Under the pieces are notes generated by a model that was given only the letters and a program-made list of their open reading frames with translations, was not told the origin of the DNA and did not search any database. Made by a program: the position numbers and the translations under genes. A stretch of DNA of 15,604 nt from CAYJEQ01 sp964370185. GTDB taxonomy: Bacteria > Bacillota > Clostridia > Oscillospirales > Ruminococcaceae. The stretch covers positions 1 to 15,604 of the forward strand of contig CAYJIJ010000052.1 of NCBI GenBank assembly GCA_964370185.1, given 5' to 3'. Shown here piece by piece: positions 14,105 to 15,604 of this stretch (positions within the stretch are counted from its first letter, which is position 1; each line of letters opens with the position of its first letter).

Positions 14105-14635
14105 GAGGCGTTAGTAAAGAAAACATCTAATTTAATTCTGCCAAATTTGCAATTGTCTTGTGAAAAATGTCACAAAAACATGAAAGTTATGACTTCAAGC
14201 GAAATGCGTGAGAGAGCACATGCGTATGATACCAAGATTTTTGCACAGCTAACAGCTGGGTTTGGGCGAGCAATTAAACCGGACTTGTTGAAAAAACCTC
14301 CTGTTTTTGCCTCGGAGATGCCCTATTTTTGGGACCCTAATTTAATGTGTAGAGAGCTGACTGTCGAATAAATATAGACCATTGTTCGCAAGATGGTTGA
14401 AATGGCAAAAATATGAAAGCAAGCAGGATTTGACGGTGTCGAAATACACGCTGTCCACGAAGGTTATTTATTAGATCAGTTTGCTATGAGCCTCTTTAAC
14501 AAAAGAACCGACGAATACGGCGGAGATTTAAGAGGAAGACTGAAATTTGCCTGTGATATTGTAGAAAGCATTAAAGAGCAATGCGGAGAATCCTTCCCGC
14601 TTTTAATGAGCTATGGAATAAAATCATATATAAAA
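14105..14635 (+). pseudogene. Old yellow enzyme / 2-enoate reductase-like gene fragment with three in-frame stops
   Basis: One frame reads AQLTAGFGRAIKP, FWDPNLMCRELTVE, stop, I, stop, TIVRKMVEMAKI, stop, KQAGFDGVEIHAVHEGY, LLDQF, NKRTDEYGGDLRGRL and ends near SYGIKSYIK. These are signature segments of the FMN-binding barrel of NADH:flavin oxidoreductases (FldZ/BaiH/2-enoate reductase type), including AGFDGVEIHA and NKRTDEYGG. The stops are TAA 14369-14371, TAG 14375-14377 and TGA 14417-14419, all in one frame. The N-terminus and the Fe-S/FAD half are missing. Such enzymes reduce activated C=C bonds in anaerobes. The fragment runs without a stop into an unrelated sequence at about 14636, indicating a deletion or recombination. 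Confidence 0.85.
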
Positions 14636-15159
14636 GTAGCAGATATTATAAGTAAGCAGGAAAGCAAATGGAAAGAGCGTAAAGTCAATCGCTTATTACC
14701 ACCTGTTGAGATTTTATATGATATACAAAATATTTTAGCTCAACGATATGAAGACAATATGGTAAAAGATATGATTTCCTACTTAACCTGTGAGCTGACT
14801 AATGATGATAATAGGCAGGCAGTCACTAAATTTAGGGAAGCATTATTAAGTGTAATCCCCAAATTATGTAATGCTATTGATGATATGGACTATGAAGAAG
14901 CACACACTGCTATTAGAATATCCCGCATTAGGCCTAAGGCAGAATATAAAATGTTTAAATATCAAATGGAAAATTTTTTTGCTATCTGCATGCAGATGAA
15001 ACAAATAGTTCTGATAATTTCCTTTGGGGATTACAGATGGCAGATGAATTTTCTAAAGAGTTTGCAAAAAAATGGGTGAGCATAGACATCAATACGATGC
15101 GTGTTGATGAGATTAAACTGCTTGTGCAAACAGCTTGCTATCTTGAATGGCTTGAGTAG
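14636..15159 (+). pseudogene. Unidentified ORF fused to the OYE relic, frameshifted at a T7 tract
   Basis: After the old-yellow-enzyme similarity ends, the frame continues with helical, charged sequence of unknown family (NRLLPPVEILYDIQNILAQR, LTNDDNRQAVTKF). Past the T7 run at 14974-14980 the frame becomes low quality and ends at 15079. Slipping back one base (equivalent to one extra T) gives a much better continuation, FFCYLHADETNSSDNFLWG, then ADEFSKEFAKKW, SIDI and ACYLEWLE, ending at TAG 15157-15159. So this is a roughly 174-residue C-terminal region whose own start is lost. It may be a true pseudogene, a slippage product or a sequencing error. I do not recognise the family. Confidence 0.55.
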
Positions 15160-15215
15160 AAAGAAGAGTAATGAGCATTTTGTACCCACTATCTTCGAAA
15201 TAAAAAACCTATCCT

Positions 15216-15604
15216 TCACCTCTTAATCTCCAAAGCATATTCCTCAAACCCTACTTCCTCATTCTCCGCCTTAGTGCGCCACTCCACAGCCCAAGCAGAC
15301 CACTTCTCAAACTCCGACACAGTCATCTTCTTTTTCATATAGCGTGCGTAATGCGCCTTATACGCTCGGTTGTAGGCTTGCCACACGGGATCGGTCTTGC
15401 ACTTATCGTCATAGCGTTTGCGTGAGCCGACATCTTTGCAGGTTTTGGCTTTGTCTTGTGGTGATTTTCTGTCGCAGTAGTCAGTGTACTTGCCCGATTT
15501 AACAAGAAAATACTTGCCACAATTCTCGCATTTTTTAGGGATATAGTTCGAGTACACCCCACGGAATAAATCGAAGTATAAAAATGCTCCGATACTTCCA
15601 AACT
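15216..15604 (-). CDS. DUF6076 family protein, C-terminal part (runs off the right edge)
   Basis: The minus-strand frame is open from the window edge to TGA at 15218-15216 and reads FLYFDLFRGVYSNYIPKKC, then ENCGKYFLVKSGKYTDYCD. The pattern of hydrophobic helix, KKC-x2-CG-x-YF, then YCDR, TCKDVG and a basic AYK-x-HYARY stretch with FEKWS is characteristic of the DUF6076 C-terminus. Four cysteines (two in KKCENCG, one in DYCD, one in KTCKD) could bind zinc. A GTG at 15557 lacks a ribosome binding site and the similarity extends upstream of it, so the true start lies outside the window. These proteins occur singly in clostridial genomes and have no known function. It converges with the broken ORF on the plus strand, 56 bp away. 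Confidence 0.75.
   Translation of the reverse strand, partial: FGSIGAFLYFDLFRGVYSNYIPKKCENCGKYFLVKSGKYTDYCDRKSPQDKAKTCKDVGSRKRYDDKCKTDPVWQAYNRAYKAHYARYMKKKMTVSEFEKWSAWAVEWRTKAENEEVGFEEYALEIKR

Noticed and set aside
15335..15601. 88-residue minus-strand ORF at the right edge
   Set aside because: It overlaps the DUF6076 frame, which has clear cysteine motifs; this one has none.

Overview
The window looks like accessory chromosome from a low-G+C anaerobic Firmicute, most likely a Clostridia member. This rests on AT-rich intergenic DNA, strong AGGAGG-type ribosome binding sites, TTGxxx-17-TATAAT promoters, a genome-encoded tRNA CCA end, and the protein families present (a reductive-dehalogenase-like Fe-S protein, an old-yellow-enzyme relic, DUF6076, DUF4143 ATPase). 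I cannot name the species, and no composition statistics were computed.

Layout. (1) 1-3004: the tail of an unidentified gene, then a promoter driving two coupled genes: an inactive-looking S9/alpha-beta hydrolase paralogue and an intact S9 oligopeptidase. (2) 3005-3489: a scar region with the 3' end of a serine-recombinase-like gene, a 13-bp hairpin, the 3' half of a tRNA-Arg(CCG) on the minus strand, and a terminator. (3) 3490-4945: a minus-strand AAA ATPase/DUF4143 protein with a good promoter. (4) 5120-6733: a terminator, a class I glutamine amidotransferase-like (C26) hydrolase, and a junction where the 3' ends of a permease gene and a LysR gene meet tail-outward, as if a deletion removed both 5' halves and their shared divergent promoter. 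(5) 6787-8832: two long hairpins and two intact, related LysR genes. (6) 8833-13890: a divergent promoter/operator and a plus-strand trio: DUF3604 metallohydrolase-like protein, TRAP/IT-type permease, and a soluble RdhA-like corrinoid/Fe-S reductase. Hairpins sharing an arm sequence sit in both gaps between these genes. (7) 13891-15604: a 79-bp inverted repeat, a terminator, an old-yellow-enzyme pseudogene with three in-frame stops, an unidentified ORF broken at a T7 tract, and the C-terminal part of a DUF6076 gene entering from the right.

How it may work: the most coherent unit is region 6. The LysR at 7966-8832 probably controls a small catabolic cluster that imports an organic acid and processes it with a metallohydrolase-like protein and a cytosolic cobamide-type reductase. 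The relic in region 4 is a second copy of the same logic (divergent LysR, same permease family, different enzyme), so the locus appears to have carried two paralogous LysR-permease-enzyme modules, one now dead. The substrate is unknown. Several scars (tRNA half, recombinase tail, pseudogenes) show that this is a site of repeated insertion and loss.
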